From contig CP136010.1 in assembly GCA_030263805.2 (NCBI GenBank), positions 124,001 through 188,000 on the forward strand: a DNA stretch of 64,000 nucleotides, read 5' to 3'. This document shows, piece after piece, positions 43,531-51,264 of this stretch. The translations under genes and the position numbers were made by a program. The stretch comes from Pseudomonas sp. FeN3W (lineage in GTDB: Bacteria; Pseudomonadota; Gammaproteobacteria; Pseudomonadales; Pseudomonadaceae). Position 1 is the stretch's first letter, and the number at the start of each line of letters is the position of its first letter. A model generated the notes under the pieces. That model was not told where the DNA came from. It was given only the letters and a program-made list of their open reading frames with translations, and ran no database searches.

Positions 43531-43638
43531 GCTGGCGTCCTCCGAACGCTGATGATCGAGTCAGCCTGTGGCAGCGGTGCCGACACGGTCGAGGTGCGGC
43601 CGCTCGTCAATTGACATCTGCAGTGCAAAGGCAGGCCA

Positions 43639-44955
43639 TCAATTCTTCAACTGGCTGGCGAACTGTCCGACCGCGCTGACCACGCGCTGCGCGCCGTCCT
43701 GGATCTCGACGATCACCGCGCCGGCCTGATTGGCGAATTCCAGACCCTGCTCGGCCTGGTCGCGGCTGGCGGACATGCTGTGCACGGCAGTCTGCGCCAG
43801 GTCCTGATTCTTCTGCACGACACCGACGATTTCCTCGGCGGCCTTGCTGGTACGGGCTGCCAGCTGGCGAACCTCGTCGGCCACCACGGCGAAGCCACGG
43901 CCCTGATCACCGGCCCGTGCGGCTTCGATGGCGGCGTTGAGGGCCAGCAGGTTGGTCTGATCGGCAATACCGCTGATGGTCTTGAGGATCGCCCCGATCA
44001 GTTGCGACTGCTTGTCCAGCGCCTCGATACCGTCGGAGGCTTCCTGCATCTGCTGGGCGATGCGATGCATCACCTCGACCGTCTGCTGGACCACTTGCGC
44101 GCCGCGCTGAGCGCTGAGGTCGGTGTGCTGGGAGGTGTCGTAGGCAATCGTTGCGGCGTCGGCCACGGCCATCTCCCGGTTCACCTGGTCGGTGATGACG
44201 GTGGCGAACTTGATCACCTTGTACAGCTTGCCGTAGGCATTGAGCACCGGGTTGTAGGAAGCCTCGAGCCAGACGATCTGACCGTGGGCATCGATACGCT
44301 TGAAGCGTTCGGCGATGTACTCGCCACGGTTGAGGCTAGCCCAGAATTCGCGGTAAGCCGGCGACTCGTTTTCCTCACGCTCACAGAACATGCGATGGTG
44401 CTTGCCCTTGATCTGCTCGAGTCGGTAGCCCATGCAGTCGAGGAACCGCTGGTTGGCTGTGAGGACGTGCCCGCTGAGGTCGAACTCGATCACCGCGGTG
44501 GAGCGCAGCAGCGCATTGATCACGCTCTCGTGTTCGCGCGAGGTTTCGATGGTTCGGGTCAGGTTGGTGGCACACAGGGTGTAGTGGTGCAACGTGCCAT
44601 CCGAGCCCTTGATTGGCTGCCAGATCGAACGCAGCCAGGCTTCTTTGCCGTCGGCCCGCAGTAGTCGGTAGGCGCCGGTGAGATGCTCGGCGCGCTGCAT
44701 GGCGGTCTTGAGGCGTGCGTAGTTCGCCTCGGTACGAAACTGCTGGCTGAAGAAGTCGTCGACGGAACGGCCGATGAGGTCGTCGCTGCGATAGCCCATT
44801 TCGCTTAAAAATAGCTCGTTGGCGTGCTGAATGCGTCCTTGCGGGTCCAGTTCCAGGACCATCATCTCCCTGTACAACGAGTTCTTGATTTGCTGGTTGA
44901 TTGCAGCGTCTTCGCGCAACTCAGCTAGTTCTCGTTTCAAGTTCTTGTTGAACAT
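43639..44955 (-). CDS. Soluble PAS-PAS methyl-accepting chemotaxis protein, BdlA/Aer-like
   Basis: 438 residues from ATG 44955. Two PAS domains (about 25-135 and 148-260, the second with GYRLEQIKGKHHRMFCEREENESPAYREFW) precede an MCP signalling hairpin with GIADQTNLLALNAAIEAARAGDQGRGFAVVADEVRQLAARTS. No transmembrane segment or HAMP is visible, so it is cytoplasmic. The layout matches BdlA, the P. aeruginosa biofilm-dispersion receptor, and energy-taxis receptors that hold flavin or haem in PAS. Its place inside the alcohol-oxidation locus may link redox state to motility, but this is speculative. Confidence 0.85.
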   Translation of the reverse strand: MFNKNLKRELAELREDAAINQQIKNSLYREMMVLELDPQGRIQHANELFLSEMGYRSDDLIGRSVDDFFSQQFRTEANYARLKTAMQRAEHLTGAYRLLRADGKEAWLRSIWQPIKGSDGTLHHYTLCATNLTRTIETSREHESVINALLRSTAVIEFDLSGHVLTANQRFLDCMGYRLEQIKGKHHRMFCEREENESPAYREFWASLNRGEYIAERFKRIDAHGQIVWLEASYNPVLNAYGKLYKVIKFATVITDQVNREMAVADAATIAYDTSQHTDLSAQRGAQVVQQTVEVMHRIAQQMQEASDGIEALDKQSQLIGAILKTISGIADQTNLLALNAAIEAARAGDQGRGFAVVADEVRQLAARTSKAAEEIVGVVQKNQDLAQTAVHSMSASRDQAEQGLEFANQAGAVIVEIQDGAQRVVSAVGQFASQLKN

Positions 44956-45048
44956 TTGCTGGCATCCAGTGAAGGGCAAGACCGCCCAATCACTTGATCG
45001 GCGCCTGAAGCGTTTTCCTTAGTCGCCCGCCAATGGTTTGTTCTAATA

Positions 45049-45075
45049 CCGGCGATTGAATTGGCCTATCGCCGG
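45049..45075 (-). terminator. Hairpin after the pentapeptide gene
   Basis: Eight-base stem CCGGCGAT with ATCGCCGG and an 11-base loop, six bases beyond the stop of the pentapeptide gene. The following minus-strand sequence is only mildly T-rich (TATTAG). Confidence 0.5.
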
Positions 45076-45080
45076 CGGTT

Positions 45081-45734
45081 TCATTTCTCCCAATCGACTG
45101 GGCAATCCTTGCAGCCTTCCATGTTGGTGCCCTGGAAGGTCGCGTAATGCCGGCGCGCGCCGGTCAGCACGGCGTTGCCCAGGTTGGCGTCGTTGAGCTT
45201 GGCTTCCTGCAGGTTGGCATCGGTGAGGTCGGCGCCCAAGAGGTCGGCCTTGCTCAGCCAGGTCATTTCCAGATCGGCGGCGTGCAGCGTGCTGTCGTGC
45301 ATTTTGGCACCACTCATGCGAGCGAACTCGAGGTAAGCGCCGGTGAGGTCGGCGCCCTTGAACTGGGCGGCCTGGGCGAACAGGCCCCAGCCCTGAACGG
45401 CGATCAGCCGGGCATTGGTGAAATTGGCCAGGCGCAGGTTGGCCTGTTGCAGGCTGGCGCGGTTAAGCGTGGCACCCGTGAGGTCGGCTTTTTCCAGATT
45501 GGCCAGGTCGAGGTTGGCGTGGCGCAGGTTGGCACCGGCGAGGTTGGCACCGGCGAGGTTGATGCGGCGCAGATCCTGATTGCTGAGGTCGGCGCCGCGC
45601 AGGTCGGCGTTGGCACACTGGCTCTCGGGCTGGAGCAGGCAGCCGTTGATGGTCAGAGGGCCGTCATCTGCAGCGAAGGCGGACGCGCTGGCCAACAGCA
45701 CCAGTGGCAGAAGCAAGCGGTTAGGGGTGTTCAT
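45081..45734 (-). CDS. Exported pentapeptide-repeat protein
   Basis: 217 residues. Signal peptide MNTPNRLLLPLVLLASASAFA is followed by NGCLLQPESQCANADLRGADLS and then many A(D/N)LXX repeats (about residues 45-200), which should fold into a right-handed quadrilateral helix. The C-terminus ends GCKDCPVDWEK with a CxxC. Homologues sit next to PQQ-alcohol dehydrogenase genes in P. putida, but the role is unknown. It follows exaA on the same strand with 166 bases and a hairpin between them. Confidence 0.85.
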   Translation of the reverse strand: MNTPNRLLLPLVLLASASAFAADDGPLTINGCLLQPESQCANADLRGADLSNQDLRRINLAGANLAGANLRHANLDLANLEKADLTGATLNRASLQQANLRLANFTNARLIAVQGWGLFAQAAQFKGADLTGAYLEFARMSGAKMHDSTLHAADLEMTWLSKADLLGADLTDANLQEAKLNDANLGNAVLTGARRHYATFQGTNMEGCKDCPVDWEK

Positions 45735-45870
45735 GGGAAGTCACCTGGGGCAGGTAAAAGAGAGAAAGCAGTCGCGCGGCGTTTCTGGCCTGTCGGCGAG
45801 AGCGCCAACCCGCAGCCGGCTAGGCCAGGCATGCCGCGCGAACCGCTGTACCTTGAGGACATCATGAGGC

Positions 45871-45892
45871 GTGCCCGCACGCTGGCGGGCAC
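45871..45892 (-). terminator. Hairpin after exaA
   Basis: Eight-base perfect stem GTGCCCGC with GCGGGCAC and a six-base loop, just beyond the exaA stop. No T tract, so it may act as attenuator or stabiliser rather than full terminator. Confidence 0.45.
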
Positions 45893-45900
45893 GGCTCGAC

Positions 45901-47772
45901 TCATCGCTTGGCGGTCTTCTTCTCCCAATCCGGCAGTTTGAATACCCAGAAGGAACCACCCTGGGCGACCGGCTTGGTCAGTACGGCCATGTCGCCGCCC
46001 CACAGCGGCACGGCGCCGCCGTAACCGACCGTCACGCCGATGTACTGCTCGCCGTCCTGTTCCCAGGTCACAGGCGGGGAAATCACGCCGCTGCCGGTCT
46101 GGAATTTCCACAGTTCATCGCCGGTTTTGGCGTTGAAGGCCTTGAAGTAGCCGTCGCTGGTGCCGGTGAAGACCAGGTTGCCTTTGGTCGCCAGGACGCC
46201 GGCCCACAATGGCAGTTTTTCCTTGTGTTCCCAGGCCACCTTGCCTGTGGTCGGGTCCATGGCGCGCAGGATGCCGACGTGATCGTCGTACATGCGCTTG
46301 ATACGGAACCCCTGGCCGAGATAGGCCGAACCCTTCTTGTAGCTGACTTCCTCGGTCCAGTAGTCCTCTTTCCAGTGGTTGGCCGGTACGTAGAACAGGC
46401 CGGTGTCCTGGCTGTAGGCCATGGGGTTCCAGTTCTTGCCACCGAGGAAGGGTGGGGAGACTTCGACCGACTTGCCGTGCTTTTCGCCCGGCTCGGGCTT
46501 GGGCGGGCGCTGGCCCTCGTTCTCCACCGGTCGGCCGGTTTTCAGGTCGATGTGGCTGGCCCAGGTGATGCCATCGACGAAGGGAAAGGCGTTCTGCAGC
46601 TTGCCGTCCTTGCGGTCGACGACATAGAAGAAGCCGTTGCGGTCGGCGTGGGCGGTGGCCTTGACGGTCTTGCCGTTCTTGTCCTTGTAGTCGAACAGCA
46701 CCAGCTCGTTGTTGCCGGAGAAGTCCCAGGCATCGTTCGGGGTGTGCTGGTAGAACCACTTCACCTCGCCGGTGCTCGGATCGACGCCGACCTGCCCGGA
46801 GGTGTAGAGGCTGTCGTAATCCTTCGGGTTGCCGCCATCGCTGGTGCGCTCCCAGCCGTTCCACGGGGCGGGGTTGCCGGCACCCACGATGATGGTGTTG
46901 GTTTCCGGGTCGAAGCTCGCACTCTGCCACGGCGCGCCGCCGCCCTGGCTCCAGGCTTCCTTCTTGCCGGTCGGGTGGTTGGGATCGTCCGGCCAGGACG
47001 GCGCCTTGATGTCGCCGGTGGGGGTACTGTCCTTGCCATTGAGACGGCCCATGTGGCCTTCGACGAAGGGGCGCATCCAGATTTCTTCACCGGTATCCGG
47101 GTCGCGGGCGAACAGCTTGCCGACGATGCCGAATTCGTCACCCGAGCTGCCGTGAACCAGCAGCACCTTGCCGGTCTTGGAGTCTTTCACCAGCGTCGGT
47201 GCGCCGGTCATGGTGTAGCCGGCGCTGTGATCGCCGAACTTCTTGTTCCAGACGACCTTGCCGGTGTCCTTGTTCAGTGCCACGACACGGGCGTCGAGGG
47301 TGCCGAAGTAGATCTTGTCGCCATAGATGGCGGCACCGCGGTTGACCACGTCGCAGCACGGGCGGATGTCGTCGGGCAGGCGATGGGCGTAACTCCACAG
47401 GCGCTTGCCGGTCTTGGCGTCGAGGGCGAAGACGCGCGAATAGGAGCCGGTCACGTAGATCACGCCGTCATGAACGATGGCCTGGGATTCCTGGCCGCGC
47501 TGCTTCTCGTCCCCGAAAGAAAACGACCAGGCCGGGGTCAGTTTGAATACGTTGTCTTCGTTGACCCGTGCGAGCGGGCTCCAGCGTTGCGCACTGGTGC
47601 CCATGCCGTATTGCAGGACGTTCTCGGTGGAGAGGTGATCATTGGCGATGTCTTCCCAGCTGACCGGCTTGGCCTGGGCGGCTGCGGCCAGTGCGAGGCT
47701 GCCGGTCAGCGCCAGGCATTGCACGGCAATGGCGAGGGGGCGTTTGCTGCCGGGGTGCGATCTTGTTGTCAT
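45901..47772 (-). CDS. exaA: PQQ-dependent ethanol dehydrogenase, calcium type (ExaA/PedE)
   Basis: 623 residues from ATG 47772 with AAGGGA upstream, the same length as P. aeruginosa ExaA. Signal peptide of about 34 residues. The eight-bladed quinoprotein has the vicinal disulfide (RPCCDVVNRG) and the catalytic Asp350 in NDAWDFSGNNE. Position +2 is Ser352, not Asp, which marks a calcium-dependent enzyme. It oxidises primary alcohols and aldehydes in the periplasm and passes electrons to cytochrome c550. It is divergent from exaB and has a two-palindrome promoter. Confidence 0.95.
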   Translation of the reverse strand: MTTRSHPGSKRPLAIAVQCLALTGSLALAAAAQAKPVSWEDIANDHLSTENVLQYGMGTSAQRWSPLARVNEDNVFKLTPAWSFSFGDEKQRGQESQAIVHDGVIYVTGSYSRVFALDAKTGKRLWSYAHRLPDDIRPCCDVVNRGAAIYGDKIYFGTLDARVVALNKDTGKVVWNKKFGDHSAGYTMTGAPTLVKDSKTGKVLLVHGSSGDEFGIVGKLFARDPDTGEEIWMRPFVEGHMGRLNGKDSTPTGDIKAPSWPDDPNHPTGKKEAWSQGGGAPWQSASFDPETNTIIVGAGNPAPWNGWERTSDGGNPKDYDSLYTSGQVGVDPSTGEVKWFYQHTPNDAWDFSGNNELVLFDYKDKNGKTVKATAHADRNGFFYVVDRKDGKLQNAFPFVDGITWASHIDLKTGRPVENEGQRPPKPEPGEKHGKSVEVSPPFLGGKNWNPMAYSQDTGLFYVPANHWKEDYWTEEVSYKKGSAYLGQGFRIKRMYDDHVGILRAMDPTTGKVAWEHKEKLPLWAGVLATKGNLVFTGTSDGYFKAFNAKTGDELWKFQTGSGVISPPVTWEQDGEQYIGVTVGYGGAVPLWGGDMAVLTKPVAQGGSFWVFKLPDWEKKTAKR

Positions 47773-47833
47773 GGTTGCGATTCCCTTGGTCGATTCGGAC
47801 GAGGCCGCCGTATGCCGGTGGCCTGGCGATTCG

Positions 47834-47898
47834 ATTATTGGGAGTGCGCCACGGGTGCCGACACGGAAAAGCTCCCGCGAATGCCGGGAATACTTCCC
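47834..47898 (-). promoter_or_regulatory. Activator-type promoter of exaA
   Basis: Read on the minus strand: palindrome GGGAAGTATTCCC (47886-47898), nine bases, a degenerate second box GGGAGCTTTTCCG (47864-47876), one base, GTCGGC (47857-47862), a 17-bp spacer and AATAAT (47834-47839). Box order, all spacings, the stretch TGTCGGCACC and the ATAATCG are the same as in the TonB-receptor promoter. Start would be near 47827. Confidence 0.68.
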
Positions 47899-47957
47899 AA
47901 GCCCCGCTGATTTGGCCTTGCTACCAGTGGCGTGCCGAAGGTGGTAGTAAAACCTAG

Positions 47958-47971
47958 TACCAAGGGAGGAG
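47958..47971. promoter_or_regulatory. TACCAARGKAGKAG motif, copy 3
   Basis: TACCAAGGGAGGAG between exaA and exaB, 60 bases beyond the outer exaA palindrome and 110 bases before the exaB start. It may serve exaB. Confidence 0.6.
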
Positions 47972-48081
47972 ATGCAGGCATCCAAAGCAGGATTCTGCCG
48001 ATGCACTGACACGGCCAACATGACCACCATGCGCTCCGATGGGGCTGCCTTGCACAGGTTCTCGAATAGAGGGTGGTAGTC

Positions 48082-48519
48082 ATGAATAACAAGATCTTTT
48101 TGCGCTCACTGCTGGCAGCGGGTGTTCTCGGTATGTCCGGCCTGGTTCTGGCGCATGGTGACGTGACGCCTCAGGCGGTCAACACCAAGGGTTTGCCTGA
48201 GCTTGGTGAGCAATGGCTGGACGAGAACCCCTATCGCGGTTCAAGCGAGCACCACGACCTGGCGGTCGAGATCGGTTCTTCCGCCTACAACCAGAACTGC
48301 GCGCGTTGCCATGGTCTGGAAGCCATTTCCGGCGGTATCGCCCCCGACCTGCGTGAACTGGAAGCCAGTTACGACGGTGATGAGTGGTTCAAGGAGCGCG
48401 TTATCAACGGCGCGGTCCGTGATGGTGCCGTGTACATGCCGCGTATGGCCGACACCCTCAGCCAGGAAGCGCTGTGGGCGATCCGTACCTATATCGAAAG
48501 TGAAGCGGCCAAGCAGTGA
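48082..48519 (+). CDS. exaB: Cytochrome c550 (ExaB/PedF type)
   Basis: 145 residues with signal peptide MNNKIFLRSLLAAGVLGMSGLVLA. One haem c site, NCARCHGLEAISGG, with a candidate Met ligand in VYMPRMADTLSQ. It accepts electrons from the periplasmic PQQ dehydrogenases and passes them to the oxidase branch. Length equals P. aeruginosa ExaB. Its stop overlaps the start of the MxaJ-like gene (TGATG), so the two are co-translated. Confidence 0.93.
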   Translation: MNNKIFLRSLLAAGVLGMSGLVLAHGDVTPQAVNTKGLPELGEQWLDENPYRGSSEHHDLAVEIGSSAYNQNCARCHGLEAISGGIAPDLRELEASYDGDEWFKERVINGAVRDGAVYMPRMADTLSQEALWAIRTYIESEAAKQ

Positions 48520-49433
48520 TGAACGCCGTCCGGCTGGTTCTGTCGCTGTGGCTGACACTGTGCTGCGCGCTGGCGCAGGCGGACGTGGTCAAGGTGCGCG
48601 CCTTCGATGACATCATCGAATCCGGTGTGCTCAAGGTGGCGATGTACGAGAACTTTCCGCCGTACAGCTACCAGCAGGATGGCCAGCCGCGCGGGGTCGA
48701 TGTGGCGTTGGCGCGCAAGCTCGCCGAAGGGCTGGACCTGAAGCTGGAAGTGCTGTGGGTGACGCCGGACGAAACCCTCGACGACGACTTGCGCAATTTC
48801 ATCTGGAAAGGGCACTACCTGCGGCCCGGCGTGCTGGCAGACGTCATGCTGCGTGTGCCCTACGACCGCGAGTTCGCCTACAAGCGCAACGAGCTGGGTG
48901 AAGTGATCAACGAGCTGGTGGTGATGTTCGCGCCCTATCAGCGCGAGCGCTGGCAGACCGCTTATGATGACCGTCGCATCGACGAGGTGCCGAGCGTGGC
49001 GGTCTTTCAATACCACCCGATCGGCGTTGAAGTGGACAGCGTGCCTTCGTTCTACCTGTCTTCGGTATTCGAGGGCCGGCTGGCGAAGCACACCCACCAC
49101 TACCCGAGCATCCGCGAGGCATTCGCTGCGCTGCAGCAGGGCGAGGTGGACGCCACCATGGCCATGCGCGCGGAGATCGAGTGGCTGCTCGACCAGGCCG
49201 ACGACGAACACCTGAAGCTCGCCGAGAACGCTTACCCGAACATGGGCAAGCAGGTGTGGGATCTCGGCATGGCGGTGCATGAATCCAACCGGCAGCTGGC
49301 CTACGCGCTGGAAGAAGTGCTCGAGCCGCTGATTCTCGACGGCGAGCTGGAAAAGCTCTACGCCAGCTACGGCTTGAGCTACGAGTTGCCCGGGTTGTAC
49401 CAGGATGTGGAGAGCGACGTGGCCGGACGCTGA
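48519..49433 (+). CDS. Quinoprotein-associated periplasmic binding protein, MxaJ/XoxJ-like
   Basis: 304 residues. Signal peptide MNAVRLVLSLWLTLCCALAQA; the mature part is a family-3 solute-binding fold (GVLKVAMYENFPPYSYQQDGQPRGVDVALARKLAEGLDLKLEVLWV). Proteins of this type (MxaJ, XoxJ) stand next to PQQ dehydrogenases and are thought to help mature the enzyme rather than feed a transporter. No ABC permease gene is nearby. It overlaps exaB and is followed after 50 bases by the SoxYZ-like gene. Confidence 0.85.
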   Translation: MNAVRLVLSLWLTLCCALAQADVVKVRAFDDIIESGVLKVAMYENFPPYSYQQDGQPRGVDVALARKLAEGLDLKLEVLWVTPDETLDDDLRNFIWKGHYLRPGVLADVMLRVPYDREFAYKRNELGEVINELVVMFAPYQRERWQTAYDDRRIDEVPSVAVFQYHPIGVEVDSVPSFYLSSVFEGRLAKHTHHYPSIREAFAALQQGEVDATMAMRAEIEWLLDQADDEHLKLAENAYPNMGKQVWDLGMAVHESNRQLAYALEEVLEPLILDGELEKLYASYGLSYELPGLYQDVESDVAGR

Positions 49434-49483
49434 CCGGTTGCGCCATGCCGATCCCGCTGCGGATCGCCGTTCGAGGAGTCGAC

Positions 49484-50230
49484 ATGAGCGTCCGAACCTT
49501 GCTGCTGATGATGGTCCTTCATGCGCCGAGCGCCCTGGCGGCCGAGGCCGATCCACTGCAGTCGGTGATGTGGGAATACCACCACAAGGGCTTGCTCAAC
49601 AGCGAACCCTACGTGTTCGATGAGCGCGTAAAGGTGCAGGTACCGCCATTCGCCGAGGATTCGCGGCAGGTGCCGGTGCACATCGATGCCAGAGCCCTCG
49701 GTGACGAGGTGGTGCGCATCGAAGCCTGGGCCGACCTCAATCCCATCCCACGGATTTTCACCTTCACGCCTGGCGAGCAGGTCGTGCCGCTGGTCGCCAT
49801 CCGCATACGTGTGGAACAGGCGACACCGATCCGTGCGGCGGTGCTGACCCGTGACGGTGTCTGGCACATCGGCTCGGCCAAGGTCGATGCTGCCGGTGGC
49901 GGCTGCACGGCGCCGAGCGTGGTACGCGCCCAGCCAGGCTGGGAAGATCGCCTCGGTGAGGTCATCGGTGGGCGCTTCGCCCGCGGCGATTTCAGTCGTT
50001 TGCGCCTGCAGGTCTCCCATCCGATGGATAACGGCCTGGTCGGCGGCATTCCCGAATTCTTTCTCAACCAGGCCGAGCTGCGCGATGCCGACGGGCAGGT
50101 CCTGGCGGAGCTGGAACTGTATCCGGCGGTCGCCGAAAACCCGAGTCTGAGCCTGGAAGTGAAGGGCGCGCAGGACACTCGCCTGTGGCTGCGTGACAAC
50201 AACGGCAACGAGTTCGAAGCCGCGCTCTGA
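49484..50230 (+). CDS. SoxYZ-like fused carrier protein of the quinoprotein locus
   Basis: 248 residues from ATG 49484 with GAGGAG upstream; signal peptide MSVRTLLLMMVLHAPSALA. Residues about 25-145 resemble SoxY and end in GGGCTAPS, placing a Cys where SoxY carries sulfur on its GGCGG arm. Residues about 150-248 resemble SoxZ (GDFSRLRLQVSHPMDNGLV, EFFLNQAEL). In true Sox systems the carriers are separate proteins. The family occurs with PQQ dehydrogenases; what it carries is unknown. Confidence 0.8.
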   Translation: MSVRTLLLMMVLHAPSALAAEADPLQSVMWEYHHKGLLNSEPYVFDERVKVQVPPFAEDSRQVPVHIDARALGDEVVRIEAWADLNPIPRIFTFTPGEQVVPLVAIRIRVEQATPIRAAVLTRDGVWHIGSAKVDAAGGGCTAPSVVRAQPGWEDRLGEVIGGRFARGDFSRLRLQVSHPMDNGLVGGIPEFFLNQAELRDADGQVLAELELYPAVAENPSLSLEVKGAQDTRLWLRDNNGNEFEAAL

Positions 50231-50282
50231 GCTGACCAGCCCGCACTCTCCCTAGAGCCAGCAACCAAGCCAAGGAGGCGTC

Positions 50283-51212
50283 ATGCGCCTGTTGCTCCTG
50301 ATGTTCGCGTTCTGCCTGACCCTGCCCGCACACGCCGAGCTGCGTTACACCCTGCAGCCGCGGCAGATCGCCGATGACGTGTGGCTGCTGGAAGGCTCGA
50401 CGGACAACTTCGACAAGGCCAACGGCGGCAATATCGTCAACACCGGCTTCATCGTCACCGACGCCGGCGTGGTGGTGATCGACAGCGGCCCGTCGCGGCG
50501 TTATGGCGAGGCGATGCGCGCGGCTATCGCGAGCGTTACCGATCGCCCGGTCATCAAGCTGCTGCTGACTCATCATCACCCCGACCACGTCCTCGGCAAC
50601 CAGGCATTTGCCGATGTGCCCATTGCCGCGCTCGCCGGTACGACCGAGCTGTTGCGCGAGCAGGGCAACGCCATGGCCGAGAACATGTACCGCCTGGTTG
50701 GTGACTGGATGCGCGGTACGGAGGTGGTGCTGCCATCCGAGACCCTGGCGCCCGGCACGCTGGAGATCGGCGGGCGTTCCCTGCGTTTGCTGGCGTTGCG
50801 CGGTCACACCGGCGCCGATCTGGCCATTCTCGACGAACGCAGTGGCGTGCTCTTCGCCGGCGACATTCTGTTCTACCAGCGCGCGCTGACCACGCCGAAC
50901 AGTCCAGGCCTGGATGTCTGGCTGCAAGACCTCGATACGCTCGAGGCATTGCCCTGGACGCGCCTGGTCGCTGGCCACGGCCCGGTGGCCGATGACGCCG
51001 CGCCTTTCCTGCAGATGCGCGACTACCTCGGCTGGCTGGACGGCCTGCTGCGAGAAGCCGCCAATGGCGGGGCGGACATGAACGAGGTGATCCAGAGCCC
51101 GATCCCCGAGCGCTTCGCCGGCATCAGCCTGACCCGCTATGAGCTGATCCGCAGCGTCAGTCATCTGTATCCGCGTTACGAAGCGATGGCGCTGCAGCGT
51201 GTCGACGAGTGA
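50283..51212 (+). CDS. Quinoprotein-associated zinc metallohydrolase, SoxH-like
   Basis: 309 residues with AAGGAGG upstream of ATG 50283 and signal peptide MRLLLLMFAFCLTLPAHA. Metallo-beta-lactamase fold: LLTHHHPDHVLGN gives the HxHxDH zinc motif, RGHTGADLAILDERSGVLFAGDILF and GHGP supply the remaining ligands. It follows the SoxYZ-like carrier, as in related clusters, so the two may form a carrier-hydrolase pair. Substrate unknown; thioester hydrolysis is a guess from the fold family. Confidence 0.87.
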   Translation: MRLLLLMFAFCLTLPAHAELRYTLQPRQIADDVWLLEGSTDNFDKANGGNIVNTGFIVTDAGVVVIDSGPSRRYGEAMRAAIASVTDRPVIKLLLTHHHPDHVLGNQAFADVPIAALAGTTELLREQGNAMAENMYRLVGDWMRGTEVVLPSETLAPGTLEIGGRSLRLLALRGHTGADLAILDERSGVLFAGDILFYQRALTTPNSPGLDVWLQDLDTLEALPWTRLVAGHGPVADDAAPFLQMRDYLGWLDGLLREAANGGADMNEVIQSPIPERFAGISLTRYELIRSVSHLYPRYEAMALQRVDE

Positions 51213-51213
51213 A

Positions 51214-51232
51214 GGCGCGCCCGCGGCGCGCC
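51214..51232. terminator. Hairpin between convergent genes
   Basis: Perfect eight-base stem GGCGCGCC with GGCGCGCC and loop CGC, directly after the hydrolase stop. No T tract; may end transcription only weakly. Confidence 0.45.
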
Positions 51233-51264
51233 GGTTGATGTTCCACTCCAGTCGCTACCTTCAA

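Noticed and set aside
45871..47910. 679-codon plus-strand frame across exaA
   Set aside because: Antisense image of a strongly biased gene; no domain and no ribosome site.
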